Shown piece after piece: positions 23,687 to 36,451 of a DNA stretch of 64,000 bases; position 1 is the first letter of the stretch; each line of letters opens with the position of its first letter. The stretch is taken from the NCBI GenBank assembly GCA_027405735.1, contig JAPEHQ010000012.1, positions 1,426,001 through 1,490,000 of the forward strand. Reading direction: 5' to 3'. Below the pieces are notes generated by a model. The model worked only from the letters and a program-made list of their open reading frames with translations. It did no database searches and was not told the DNA's origin. Origin of the DNA: Mucor racemosus. Taxonomy: Eukaryota; Mucoromycota; Mucoromycetes; Mucorales; Mucoraceae. A program made the position numbers and the translations under genes.

Positions 23687-24581
23687 ATGAGTCGAAGAGG
23701 ATCATTAGCAATATCAGCTTTATTAAATGAAGATACAATTGATCCACTAAAAACTGATCACCATTTGCGTAGCGCTTCACGATCACCAATTAAAAGTGGT
23801 TCGACATCCCCCATATCTTCGCAGCATCAAGAGCAACAAGAAACATTAAATCAATCACAACTTTCAAAGGCTAAAAGAAAAAGAATTTCGCCAGCACAGT
23901 ATAATCGATTAATGGAAATATTTGATCAAACAGATACCCCAAGCTCAGAGATCAGAGAAAATTTAGCGATTGAATTGAACATGACAAAGAGAGAAGTGCA
24001 GGTATGTATTGAAAGGGAAACAGAGAAAAGAAAAGTATTATTCACACATTCAATGACAGGTTTGGTTTCAAAACAGAAGAGCGAAAATGAATCGCTCAAA
24101 GAATATGAATACTAAGAAACAACGACATGCTTCATTAATACCTTACACAAATAACTTCTATCATATGAAGCCAAGAAGAGCATCAGCTTATCCTGTTCTT
24201 GAAAACAATAATGTATATAGCCCATCATTACAACCACATCAACATCAACATCAACATCAACATCAACATCAACATCAACATCAACATCAACAACCACAAC
24301 CACAACCACAACCGTTTCCACCACCGCCACAACCTCATCATCTTCAACAGCAGCAACACTATCCACCCAATTATAATGGCAGATTGTATCCAATTGCACC
24401 AATGCCAATGTCAGCAAGACATCATAATATTGCTATTCATGAAGAAACTTATTCTCATCCATTGCAATCAAGATATTATAGTCCGTATCAACAACGTAAA
24501 CCATCAGCTATTGATTTATTAGCTTCTGCAGCGGAGTACGTTCAAACTGATCGCAAAGAAGTTAATTACTCAAAAACCTAA
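23687..24581 (+). CDS. Homeodomain transcription factor
   Basis: Two exons, 23687-24001 and 24060-24581, giving 278 aa. The intron (GTATGT...ACAG) falls inside the recognition helix: exon 1 ends EVQ and exon 2 begins VWFQNRRAKMNR, the hallmark helix-3 signature with W107, F108, N110 and R112. The homeodomain spans about residues 61-117 (KAKRKRISPAQYNRLMEIF first). The C-terminal half is low complexity: a His-Gln dipeptide run encoded by CAACAT repeats (24237-24291), then Pro/Gln-rich sequence. I started at MSRRGSLAIS. An upstream Met at 23492 would add a poly-Lys segment encoded by the A tracts, which I regard as leader. Target genes are unknown; by family it is a nuclear DNA-binding regulator. 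Confidence 0.9.
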
Positions 24582-24589
24582 TTTGTTTT

Positions 24590-25550
24590 TTTTGTTTTGT
24601 TTTGTTTTGTTTTTTTTTTTTTTTTTTTTTTTTCCCTTTCTTTTTGCTATAATTCAAGGGTTGGGATGTGTACTTTATAAATCATTCTCGGTGCATGAAT
24701 GAAGTAAATTTGCAAAACCAATATTTATTTTATTTAATATATATGAGTTGTCGTATTTTTTTTATGTTTTTATGGTAATTATATATAAATTTTCTGTACA
24801 ATAAAAAGACTTTGAAGAGTTTTAATGCTTTGATCTAATTAGTTTTTTTTTGCTTCCATGGCTCGTTTACGTATTCTAGAACAGCTGTGATTCAAGTAAC
24901 AATTTTTTTTAGCACAGAAAATCCTTGGGGATTGAATTGCATCTGTAAATATCTAAGTACGCTATACAGTAATTTCAAAGTAAAAGAAACATTCGATGGC
25001 TTTATACTACACGGAAAAGGATTATCTACGCTTATAAAACTAAATGAATGTAGTCTCATAAACGCAAATTGATATATTCATGCTTAAATCTGTGTTTTAG
25101 TGCAATTAAGACTAGCTGCTCAACTTGAATGCTGTCAATGAACATGAAAATGTCGGTTTGATGACCCGAAAAATAGCATTTTTGTTGGATATTTAATTGT
25201 AAATGAATATAAAACATATACTTAAGAGCGAGATATAACATGCATGACTTTCTCAATGTCAATTTATTGGTATATTATAAGTTTACCGTAGTATTTTTCA
25301 ATGATTTCCTCGAGAAAACATGAAAGTAGTGTTTCGACATGACTAGCCAATCACCTCAAGCTACAACTCTCATTTGTAAGACCCTTTTTTTTTTTTTTGG
25401 AAAAAAAAATATAATCCAATTCGAGAGTGGTTTTTTTCTATTCTTTTTCTGTCTATTTCTCTCTTTTTCTTTTCTTTAACACGTTTGATTTCTTTTTCTT
25501 ATTTCTTGCATATAGAAAAAAAAATCTCGAAACAAAGGAAAAATAGTCAA
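24590..25550. other. Intergenic between homeodomain gene and Doa10 gene
   Basis: Begins with T/G homopolymer DNA (24583-24632), the probable 3' end of the homeodomain transcript. A C/T-rich leader precedes the Doa10 ATG (25430-25510). Frames at 24887 and 25056 look like chance. Confidence 0.45.
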
Positions 25551-25555
25551 TTATC

Positions 25556-28500
25556 ATGGACGAAGACCAAGGTAAATAAAAAACTAGTAAAATTCGTATG
25601 AAAAAATTCTAATAAAATACGCAGAAATATGTAGGGTCTGTAGAAGTGAGTCTACACCTGATCATCCTCTTTATCACCCTTGTAAATGTTCTGGTAGTAT
25701 TCGTTTTGTCCACGAAGACTGGTAATATAAATGATATCATATGTATTCATGTTATTGCTGTGGTTTACTAATTTATTGATATTATAGCTTAATTGAATGG
25801 TTGTCCCATAGTAAAAAAAAGTAAGGAGCAACAAAAAAAAAAAAAAAATAGCACAACATAAAAGGAGTATACTAAACAACTAACAAAACTGTTTTATAAT
25901 AAAATAGATACTGTGAACTATGCGAACATCCATTCACATTTTCACCCATTTATCGAGATGACATGCCAGAAAAAGTACCTTTCTATGTGCTTGTTTCTCA
26001 ATTGATTTATCGTATTGCTTCCTTGTTAAAAACAACTTTTAGAGGTTTAATTGTACTTATTGTTTGGCTAATCATATTACCAATTTTCACTCTTTGGACT
26101 TGGAGGTTTTACTTTTGGAGTGGTGAAAATATTGGATTCAATACACAAATATCAGATTCGACATCTACAACTACAAATGGAACAATTGATGAACAACAAC
26201 AGCAGCAGCAAGAATCATCATTCTTTTTCATGACATTAAAAGGCTTTTTAAGTGATTGTTTAGAAGGACAAATCATTACTGCATTTGTTATCATTATTTT
26301 CGTCGCTGCTTACTTGTTTAGAGAATGGGTTATGCAAAATTTACCTGTAGAACAACCCAACATTATTGAAGAAAATTTAGTAAATCATCACAACAACAAC
26401 AACAACAACAATAATAATATTGTCAATGTCAATAATGATGGTTTGAACAACGAACAAATTGTACAGGATCAATTCGCTATTGACACATTATTAAATGCTA
26501 TGCAAGTAATCAATCCTCCCAATGAAAATAATGTAAATGTTGGCGATGATCAAGATCAACGTATGCGACGTCAATTAAATCGATTGAGAGTTGATCTCGA
26601 GAATGAAGTGGCCGAGAGAAACCATACTGACAACCAATCACATGCATGGTCTTCTTCATTAAACGAGAGAATCGTCCATGATGATGATGATCAATTATTT
26701 GGTGGAATTGATGGAATTGGAGCTTCTGGTAGTGGTGGCGGTGCTTCTTCATCTTCTGCTGCTATAAGAGGACCAGCATTAAATGAAGAGGAAGAATATA
26801 AAGAGCAACGTTATAATTTACGTAGTAGAAATCAACATCGAATTGAACAAGAACAAGATGATGATGAAGAAACTGGATTTGATCAATTTGATAGATTTAA
26901 TCATAATCACAGTCATCATTCTCATTTCGATCAAGATGAAGTTATTGCAGAAGATAAATGGCCATCAATGAACCAATTTGATGATGATGAATGGGAGGAT
27001 GATAATAATAGTTTACCTGATTTAATCGATCTTCAAAATCATGATCATGATCAAGATCATGATCAAGCCATTGTTGGTATGTTGAGAGAACGTTTCGGTG
27101 GTCCTTTGAATGGCCCATTTATCGATGCAATTGAGCGAGAATTCAGGGATCGTCGACAAGGAGAACAACAACAACAACAACAGCAACCTGTACAAGAGCC
27201 TGCTGATGGATTAGCTGCTGCTGCCGCTGCTGCTGCTGCTGCCGCTGCTGCAGTTGAAGATGATGAACCACTTGATGTTGGTGATGATATTAACGGCGTT
27301 CTTGAAGCTATTGGCATGAGAGGAAATCCATGGATGTTGGTACAGAATTCAGTATTAATGTCATTGATGATTAGTTTATGTCTTGGTGTAGCTGTTTGGA
27401 TTCCTTATGTTGTCGGTCGACTTGTTATTCTGATCCGTCCTATTAGTTTTATTGAAACACCCATTTATGTAATGAGATTAATCACTGACCCACTCGTCGA
27501 TTTCGTTTTGGATCTTTGTATACCGTTTATTTGGTCTCATATTGGAGGTACAGTAAAATCAATTATTCCTCAAAACATCCAGACAACATTCAAGGCAGTA
27601 CAAGATCAAATTGTAGAAGCTTTGAACGGCAATATCACTAATGAAACGACATCATCCATGATAAATGCAACAACAACAGCTACAGCAACAGCAACAGCAA
27701 CAGTTACAACAACCAAAGCTGGCGGTGCAGATAGTTTGATGCTGAATATGGATTGGGGATTAATTCAAACCAAAGTAGAAACATATAGTATAATGGCACT
27801 TGCAAGATGGCATCGATTTGCTACTGGTCAAACTGGTTTAGATCGTAGCATGTGTATCGTTGTTGGATATTTAGTATTGATTGGATTAGGATCATGGTAC
27901 TTGACTCATGGTAGAAGACGTAGATCAAGTCGACGTAACGGTGGTCGTAACGCAGCATCAGCAGGTGAAACGATCCAAGACTTAATTCGTCAACAGGGTA
28001 TCTTTTTGAAGGTTCTCATGTTTATTTTGATTGAATTAGTTGTATTCCCCACTGTTTGTGGCTTTTTACTTGATATGGCTACATTACCTTTGTTTGTGAA
28101 TGCCTCATTTTCATCACGTTATGCATTTCATTTAAAGAGTCCTTACTCATCTTATTTCCTACATTGGTTTTTGGGTACTGGTGTATTGTTCTATTTCGCA
28201 ATATTTATCACCGTATGTCGTGAAGTTATTCGTCCTGGTGTAATGTGGTTTATTAGAGATCCAAATGACCCTCAATTTCATCCTGTTCAAGAAATGGTGG
28301 AAAGACCTTTGCCTAACTTATTACACAAAATCAGTCAATCTGCATTAATTTATTCTGTTATGCTTGTATTCGGTGTCGGTACAGTTACTTACTCTTTGGC
28401 TTATACTGGTGTTGTATTTCCATTACGTTTACCATTTAATACACCTTTATCTATTTTGGCAATCGATCTCCTGATCATTCAATTCTTGTTACCTCCCTTG

Positions 28501-30012
28501 ATCGCTCTTATTAAGCCCCGTGATTACTCAAAGAAAGCACTTGACCTTTGGTGGCACTTTGCTTGTCGTCAGCTACGACTGACCTCTTTTATGTTTAATC
28601 AACGTAAACCTGATGAGGAAGGTAGACATGTCCGAAGAACTCTTAAATCATTCTTGTTGATGGAGAAAGCAGAAATTCCTATTGGTGAATTCGCTGACGT
28701 TGCAATTCAAGATGACACAAGCTCAGTTGTTTTTCAACGAGATGGTATGATGGTCAGAGTACCAAAATACGATAGTGTACCTGTGGATCCTAAGCGTCGT
28801 ATGCTTGTTCCTGTTGATCCTGTCACTTTGGAAGCTATTGATGAAGAAGAAAGAAGAAGAGGGCATCCTGCTGCTGCTGATACAGTTGATGAAGCACAAT
28901 CAACTATTGTAGTTTATATTCCCCCTAACTTCAAGAGAAGAATTATCATTTTCTTGTTATACATGTGGTTCTCAATTTCTGTGTTTACCTGCTCTGTTAC
29001 TGTAGTACCTCTTCTTACTGGTAGAATCATGTTCAAATGGTATCTTGCGCCTGAATCTAAAGTAAATGATTTGTATTCATTTGCTCTTGGCATTTATCTA
29101 ATGACAGGATGTGCTATTCTTATTCATTGGGTTAAAGAATGTTACTTTAATACACAAAATGCCAATCAAGAAGAGATGATTCGATATGCTAAAGAAAAGG
29201 CTATCAAGGTAAGTATTACATTATCCCAAGCAAGAAAAAGATTGTTTCTAACTCTTTTCCATGCATAGGTTGTTAAATTCTTTTACCTTGCTACCATTTT
29301 TGGTTTGATTATACCTCTTTTATTTGGTATTGCTGTTGATCTTTTCGTGTTTATGCCTAGACGTAATTTCAATGCAGAAACGGGACTAGTGATCTATATA
29401 TCTCAGGTATGAAAATAATAGTAAAAAATATGTAAACTTCATGATAATAACAGCAAAAATATTTCATAGAATTGGTCTTTTGGTGTAGCTTATATGAGCA
29501 CTATTCATAATCTTATTCATGTGCTTCCCACCAATAATAGAATTCGCCAAAGAATAAATGAAATTATTGGTGGTAATGGTATTATGCAAGCCGATTTATG
29601 GATTATCACACGTACAGTGATTGCTCCTGTGATACTTGTTGCACTACTTGCAATCACCATTCCTGGTATAACATCCTGGTTTATACTCCAAATGTTGGGT
29701 AAGCCGTCGTAATTTTCTCGTAATATTATACAGACACACTAACATGTTTATATAACATTAGATCCAAAAGACCCTTCACTTCAAATTACTGTCACAAGAT
29801 ACACATATCCCATTATATTTGGTGTCTTTGTTATTGTATTAGCTGCATTTTTAGTCAAGAAATTGATTTCAATTTGGATGGAAACTGTAAGAGATGATAC
29901 ATATTTAATAGGAAAGAAATTACACAATATGCACAATAATCAACAATCAGAACCAGAATCTAGTAATTCTACCACTACTGCATCAAATATAGACATTGCA
30001 GCGGAAGAGTAA
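25556..30012 (+). CDS. SSM4: Doa10/SSM4/MARCH6-type ER membrane E3 ubiquitin ligase
   Basis: Seven exons: 25556-25571 (16 nt), 25625-25721, 25788-25820 (33 nt), 25908-29208, 29269-29406, 29470-29698 and 29762-30012, giving 1354 aa (yeast Doa10 is about 1320). The first exons assemble a complete C4HC3 RING-CH finger: C8, C11, C25, C27, H35, C38, C51, C54 ([33 protein letters not shown]). Many transmembrane segments follow, with the conserved central region ([16 protein letters not shown]) and the C-terminal segment [19 protein letters not shown]. Large disordered inserts between about residues 120 and 480 carry Asn, Gln, His, Asp and an Ala run. The family ubiquitinates misfolded or short-lived ER and nuclear-envelope proteins with Ubc6/Ubc7-type E2s; partners are not in this window. 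The splice joins close all frames exactly. Confidence 0.93.
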
Positions 30013-30660
30013 ATTCAATAGATAAATTTACATGTCATTATTTCTGTACAATACTCATAGTTGCTCAGCACACAAATATACATAATAATAAAGCAAGGGA
30101 GTAAACTCGTGACAATAATATGAAATTGTACAATGATGATGATGTTAATATAGTAATGATGATGATAAAATGGAGATGAGTGTACCCTACCCGAGTTTTG
30201 TATTAGTATAAAAAATAAAAGGCGAAGAATTCAGATTTAATGTAATACATTTTTAATGTTTTAAATTACTGTAAATGTTATCAATATTACACTATATAAA
30301 ATACAATATATATAAAAATACATCTACATGCATATCTCATTACTAGATAGTGTTTAAAAAAACCATTTGTATATAAATTATTTTATTGTAAAACCATAAA
30401 TCAATCACTTGAGCTCCATTTTGTTCTGTTATGGTACTCTTGAACAAAATCCTCCTGCTTTAATCACTCAAGTGTAACAATAAAAAGTCTCCCCGTGATC
30501 TCTTGCAATACCTTTATGTGAATCCTAAAACAATAAGGTAAATTTACATGTAAAATGGTCTATATAAATCCTTGAAAGATTTCTTTTTTATTTCTCTCTT
30601 TTCTTCTTTTTATTTCTTGCTTTTTCGTTTTTCTTCTTGTACATATACATATATAATAAA
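30013..30660. other. Intergenic; 3' region of Doa10 and promoter of next gene
   Basis: Contains ATG/GAT repeats at 30135-30175. A TATA-like CTATATAAATCC lies near 30560, about 100 bp before the next ATG, followed by a T/C-rich leader (30582-30640). Confidence 0.5.
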
Positions 30661-30665
30661 AAAAA

Positions 30666-31466
30666 ATGAGCGTAGGTCCAGAGTTGAGTATAATGTATCA
30701 TCATAATAATCAACAATATTACAATTCTACACCACTTCTTATATCTCAACATCAACAATATCGAATTCAGCAAGAACAAGGCCAAAATCATCAGCAAAAG
30801 AGACCTTTATATGATCAAATGATAAATGACCAACATAGCAAACAACAACATAACAAACATCAACAGCATTCTTTTTCTCCGCCATTATCAATCGCATCTT
30901 CTTCTTCTACAACAAATTCATCATCTTCAGGCTCATTTTACTCTAATTTATCATCATCTCCGCCATCTGCTGCCTTTAATATTCATGCTTCTTCTTCCTC
31001 TACTAGTACAAATATGCGTATAAAAAAGAAATTGCCTTCAACATTAAATACAATTTATTCTTCTCAAAACACATCTAATATCGTTCAACAATCTCAACCT
31101 ACTAAACCTACTGCTGCTACTGTTTGGAATTTCACATGGCTTGTATTCATGAATGAAAAATGGGTTCCATTTGATATCTTGAATCAAACTAAATTAGAAC
31201 AAACATTGACAGTAGGAGGTACATTTGTCGATATTAATGATAGTCATTTCCCAGATGTAAAAAGAGTGCGTGTATTTCCTAGAAGTAACTACCTTAGCTA
31301 TCTCGGCGTCAAATATCGGTTGTCTCGGATCATGCAACCGGATGCTTATTTAGATCATGTGGGTGTAGCTGAAGCAAAGAAACCTACTTTGCCTCTGCAA
31401 ACAGCATCATTACCAACAGCAGATGAAGATAGTGATAGTCGTACTCGAAGAGCATGGGAGATGTAA
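30666..31466 (+). CDS. Gln/His/Ser-rich protein with WWE-like C-terminal domain
   Basis: Intronless, 266 aa. The first 130 residues are low complexity (Gln, His, Ser). The C-terminal part, about residues 150-230, is globular: WNFTWLVFMNEKWVPF, then LEQTLTVGGTFVDINDSHFP, then VRVFPRSNY and VKYRLSRIM. The pattern (Trp at the start, W-x-P-F, an LE helix, a beta-strand hairpin, and a closing RLSRI) resembles WWE-type domains, which bind ADP-ribose or mediate contacts in ubiquitin and PARylation systems. I infer this by pattern only. No catalytic domain, signal peptide or membrane segment is visible. Function unknown. Confidence 0.75.
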   Translation: MSVGPELSIMYHHNNQQYYNSTPLLISQHQQYRIQQEQGQNHQQKRPLYDQMINDQHSKQQHNKHQQHSFSPPLSIASSSSTTNSSSSGSFYSNLSSSPPSAAFNIHASSSSTSTNMRIKKKLPSTLNTIYSSQNTSNIVQQSQPTKPTAATVWNFTWLVFMNEKWVPFDILNQTKLEQTLTVGGTFVDINDSHFPDVKRVRVFPRSNYLSYLGVKYRLSRIMQPDAYLDHVGVAEAKKPTLPLQTASLPTADEDSDSRTRRAWEM

Positions 31467-31469
31467 TGC

Positions 31470-34400
31470 TAAGAAAAGAAAAAAGCATCTCTTTAATACA
31501 CTATACATTTTATTTATTCTTCTAAAACTCACACAGTTACATACACAGACCTAATACTATACACTATTTTGACTATTGTTATATTATACTTTTTCATATT
31601 CATACATACCGCTTTTGTTCGCTTTATTTCTTATTTTTCATTGTATTATTTAATATGTATTAATTATTGCTCTCAAATCACTTATCCTTATATATAATAC
31701 TCTGCTAGTTTTTTTTTTTATTGTAATAATATTTAATGACAACAATAAAATAATACTAATATTACCATTATGTATATATTAAACTTTGTGTTGTATCATA
31801 TAATACAGAACCTGTTTCATCCCTGTTTTGTTTTACAAGTTTCGCCAAAATTTAATTTATACATAGACCCTTACATTGTATACATAACATTTTAAACAAA
31901 TGTTTACTCATATAGAGAAGAAATATTCCAACATATTTCAATTAAACTGATTGCTTTTTTTATCAAGTGTGTACCATTAAATAATTATTAGCTAATTAAC
32001 AACTTGAAATCAAAATTAAGAGACTCGGAAACTCTAAAATAAGTGATAAATTATATAAATGTATATTATCATTTGATCAAACTAAATAACCATTTTGATA
32101 TCATGTTATTCAATAACCTGACAGCTTTATAAATTTCAAAAATCCCACAAGACCCATATTGAATATCATGTGTTATCCCATAAATGTAAAATTTCTAATT
32201 GTGTGTGTACATTGATAGGTTGGTATATATATATATATATATATATATTTGGCTGTGTGTACATTAAACAACGGTGATTTCATACGTATTATAAACAAAT
32301 GTACAAATTGCACCAATTAAAGTAATTAAATGCATTATTACAAGAGCATATTCAAATATTAGAAAGCGTTTCAGGTTTATATTGATAGAAAATGACAGAT
32401 ATTTTTTTGGACAAATATAACAATATAATAATCTTACTTGTGCACCTCAAGCTTTATAAATATTTTTTTTGTAATCCTTATTCATTTAAATAAAAATTAA
32501 TTTATCTCTTAACGATATATTACACAATATTTTTTGAAATAATTTTTAATTATCTTCACATACTTTTCATCTTTTTTTATATTTAAAACAAATAAATTTG
32601 TTCAAAAACATGATATTCTGTTCGTACCTTTTTTTACCCCTGAATTCTGTATTTACCACTTAAAGCGGCGCCTTAAATAACAAGTAGGCTGTTTCAGATC
32701 GAATATTTTCTGGTTATTGATCAACCTAGGCGAAGGTTTTGTAGAGATTAACCTTAAATACATTGTTTATTATAGTCGCTTTAGCCCGTTTATATAATAT
32801 ACCTAGTGCTACGTTATATAGCTTAACTTTTATTCAAAATAGTGGTTATTTCGTCTAGAAATATCGAAAAACCTATATTTTTATTATTTGAAAAAAGCAG
32901 TAATTTCTCAAATAAAATAGAATAATAAAAAATTAGGTCCTGTAAATCATTCATTTGCACTTGTTTTTTATAAATAATGCTTTTATGGAAAATTGTTGAT
33001 TTTGGACATTAAAAAATCCTCTAAAAATCCTTTGTTGTAATTTTTGTTTACCTTTTATTACAGAGCATATTTTGTTTAAAATGTCTGATCTCGCTTCGAT
33101 CCGAAAAAAGAAGTATCAATTTAAATGGAATATGCTGCTATCATTTGGTAAATGAATAAATGGATGATCACCTTGCATAATTTTCAAGCCCGAAAACTTG
33201 TCAAAACTCCATAAATTCAGGAGGCTTCGCACAAATGTATGCATATTTGCATATGTGTAGATGACTATTTTTATGATTTACATGGCGAATCATTGAAGGT
33301 ATAATTGTGATTTTATCAATTGTTATACCACGTTTTTTCAGATTATTACGCATTTTCGATTCCATGCAGCAGTTTTTCTCGATAAAGCCTTGTTTTTAAT
33401 TTGGAAATAAAACATGAACAAAAGAGTTTTGTCGACTTGAATATCGTACATTTGTATGGTTTTATAAAAGGATATAAGTGTGAAACAGTTTTATATATAC
33501 AACTAACATAAAAAGGGATATAATTTCCAAGAAAAATATCATTGGACTAGAAGGATCGGGCAACTGGTGTCCCTTAAAGATTTGCGATAACAAAAAAAGG
33601 CAAATCTAATGTATAGGGGTCATTTGATAATTCATTAAGAAATTAAAACATGTATTCTAATACTATTAGATTTGTAGATTTTCTTATCATGGGTTGATAC
33701 ATCTAAAAATCAAGTATATTGGGCAATCAAATATTATAATAGAAGCGTGTAACAAACAACGTGTATGCATGCTTGAATGAAGTACATGATTGTTTATTAT
33801 AATTCTCCCTGTAGGTAGGTGTGTGTGTGTGTGTAGATTAGAGCTTTGTAACATTGAAATACAGAACCGCCACCTCAGTACCACACCACGAACCACGCAT
33901 ATCAAATGGGCGCATTTAATAAATCTATACAGTGGTCTTTACCCTTAATTAACGAGGGAATAAAAACCTGATTAGTAGGTGTAACAGCAATTACAATGAC
34001 TTGTCTAAAAATAACACGTTATTGTGGTGTACCTATCTGTAACAGTAAATGTTTAAACATGGTGTGATAAATTTTTGTATTTTAGTTTTGTCAGCTTTTT
34101 TTAGTGTTAGGGAAATGAGGAATGCCATTTAATTAACAAATTATTGTTAACAGTGTGTATGTGTGTGTTTTGCGCAAATTAGTCAGCAACATACATCTGG
34201 TATGTGCTACCTTGCATACATACGCCCTTCTTTCTTTTAAACGTTTATCCTAGTACGTGATCTAGTAATTTTAATATAGGGGATCAAGCAATATAACAAT
34301 ATAAAATTAGTTAATGTAGTCTTTGTATACATGTGTACTAACATTAAATACTCTAAGTCCAGTCATCATATTATTAAATATCAATCATCTTTCCTTGGCT

Positions 34401-34790
34401 GATTACGTAAAGGGTGAAGGGATCAATGAAATTTCTGGAAATCATAGAAACATATCCGTATTTGTCAATTGGCACTGTGTAACTTTAATATGATTTGTTA
34501 CCTGAATCTTTTTGCGTGGTTTAACAAACAAACAGTTTTTGGTTGATCTGAACAAATTGAAAGGATTTGCATATCCCATTATTAATATTAGCATAAAGTG
34601 GTAGAAAGTTTAAAACCATTTGCATAATTCAGGAGAAAATACCGAGTATGATTTTTCATCTCGGAAAAGGCTACCAAAACAGCAACAAATGGAAAATGTT
34701 GTCAATTATAATAATGGATGATTTGTACAACAATTTGCAAGTTATTCATTAAAAAGTTATACATACAAGTTATACAAAAAAATAAACCTA
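31470..34790. other. 3.3-kb gene-free stretch
   Basis: AT-rich throughout. A (TA)n run of about 22 bp sits near 32226-32248, and a GT-rich tract near 33820. The part from about 32640 to 33060 has the same character as the dispersed repeats (short phrases such as AAATATCGAAAAA) but I found no second copy in the window. No gene. Confidence 0.45.
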
Positions 34791-34837
34791 CAACGTGGCA
34801 AATAATGGTACAACATTAAATTCTATTTGGGAGAAAA

Positions 34838-34869
34838 GCATGTTTTTTTTTTTTTTTTTTTTTTTTTTT
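34838..34869. repeat. Poly-T tract (about 28 T)
   Basis: An uninterrupted T run in the DNA upstream of the Zn2Cys6 gene. Further T runs occur at 34999-35008 and 35310-35328. The frame 34795-35013 across it (poly-Phe) is probably not a gene. Confidence 0.8.
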
Positions 34870-35350
34870 GTGTGGATAGAGTCCATTTTAATCGGATTCA
34901 TTGAGCATACAAAATGGATAAATGTTTATTTGACATTGCGTCATGCAGTAATAGAAGAAGAAACAATGCTTAATCAGGTAAAACGCCCTCTTGTGTGTTT
35001 TTTTTTTATATAGCAAAAAACAAGCACGGAGTTGATCATTTTTAACCAAAATTATGAATCAGATCCGAGTTTACAAGATATGACAAAAGGAACAAGAGAA
35101 GAGGAAAAACGAGTTATATATAAAAAAAAAAAAATCTCCATGTGAGATTCCAGAAAGGTTCAAGAAACGTGACAATAACCAGTTAATTCGAGAAAATAAG
35201 ATCTTTTTTTAATGTTTCTAAATTTGACATTATAGAATTTGATATAAATAAGATCAAAATTGCACGGTTGTTTTTACCCTTTTTCTTTAATTATTTAAAC
35301 ATTTCCCGCTTTTTTTTTTTTTTTTTTTATATATATATTGAAAATACACT

Positions 35351-36451
35351 ATGAATACTACTCCTATTATGAATCAACCATTAGAAAATAAATCCATGAA
35401 ACCAATTGAGAAATCAAAACGCAAACAAGTCAAAAACGCATGTGGTAAACTCATAATTTTCATATTTTTTTTTGGAATCAAATTTCTAACAAATTCATCT
35501 AGTCAATTGTCAAAAAGCATGCAAAAAGTGTGATGATGGCAGACCTTGTAAACGATGCATTAAGCTTGGTTTAACAGCCACTTGCCGAGATTCTGATCGC
35601 AAAGAACGCAAAAAAGGTGTTAAACGTGGCCCATACAAGAAGCGCCAAGCTTACATCAAAGATAAACCAGGTATTATAACATTAAATATATAAATTTCAT
35701 TATATTAATTACTTATCTTTATTTAGTGTTCCCTAAAGTATTGACAGAACAAGACTGGAAAGCACCCATCTACGAGCACAATGTGCCTCAAGTACCTAGT
35801 CATACCATCAAAGTTGAATCACCAATTCAGTTCTTGGACGATTATTATGTTCCAAGTCAACAACACCATGGTATGCAATTATCGTCTTTGTCACCAACAA
35901 GTTCGAATAGCTTTGTTGATGAATCGGATGAAACGTTGCACTATGCATATGGTTACAATTACACAAGCAGTGCTATCACCACTACATCTAGTCCATCCGC
36001 AACAAGTATGTTGGACCACCAAGCCATATCAGGAAACGTAACGCCTATTCAAGATGAATTTTATTCGTGGGATGATATTGAAAATTATAGTGTTACTGCC
36101 TCACCAATCGGTTATAACCCGATCGTAACCAACCACACTAATGTTTTGAGCGATCCCATTTTCCAATTTCAGGCATATCCAACAAGTAATTTTGGATATT
36201 GTCAACAACAGCAACAAAAAGATCAAATCCCCGCACCATTATTATCATCATCTACAGCATTTGATTTGGATATTTCTTCAGTTTGGTTTAATAATGACAT
36301 GTCTTTAGATTTCACTACATCCACTCAACCTCAACAACAACAACAACAACAGCATTACTTTGAATACAATATACCAACTCAACAACAACAACAACAACAA
36401 CAACATGAATTGCATTATCATCAAGACCCATTCAATCAACTTTACTTTTAA
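35351..36451 (+). CDS. Zn(II)2Cys6 fungal transcription factor
   Basis: Three exons, 35351-35444, 35503-35670 and 35727-36451, giving 328 aa. The zinc cluster is formed across intron 1: C31-x2-C34-x6-C41-x5-C47-x2-C50-x8-C59 (NACVNCQKACKKC, then DDGRPCKRCIKLGLTATC), followed by a basic linker RKERKKGVKRGPYKKRQ. C38 is an extra cysteine where many members have His or Lys. The cluster resembles the ERT1/RDS2/AcuK class (QKA..CDD.RPC.RC.K.G), whose members control gluconeogenic genes in other fungi; this is only a class resemblance. The C-terminal part is rich in Ser, Thr and Gln with two poly-Gln runs, as in activation domains. No coiled coil or middle homology region was noticed. Confidence 0.88.

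Noticed and set aside
24237..24291. Regular CAACAT hexamer array, considered as a CRISPR-like or satellite repeat
   Set aside because: It is in frame inside the homeodomain gene, codes a His-Gln run, and has no spacers.
24112..24522. Overlapping frames on both strands in the His-Gln region (poly-Val/Asp and poly-Asn/Ile)
   Set aside because: They are the other readings of the CAACAT repeat in the homeodomain gene.
34795..35013. 72-codon frame with a poly-Phe run
   Set aside because: It is created by a 28-bp T tract; no domain and no splice context.
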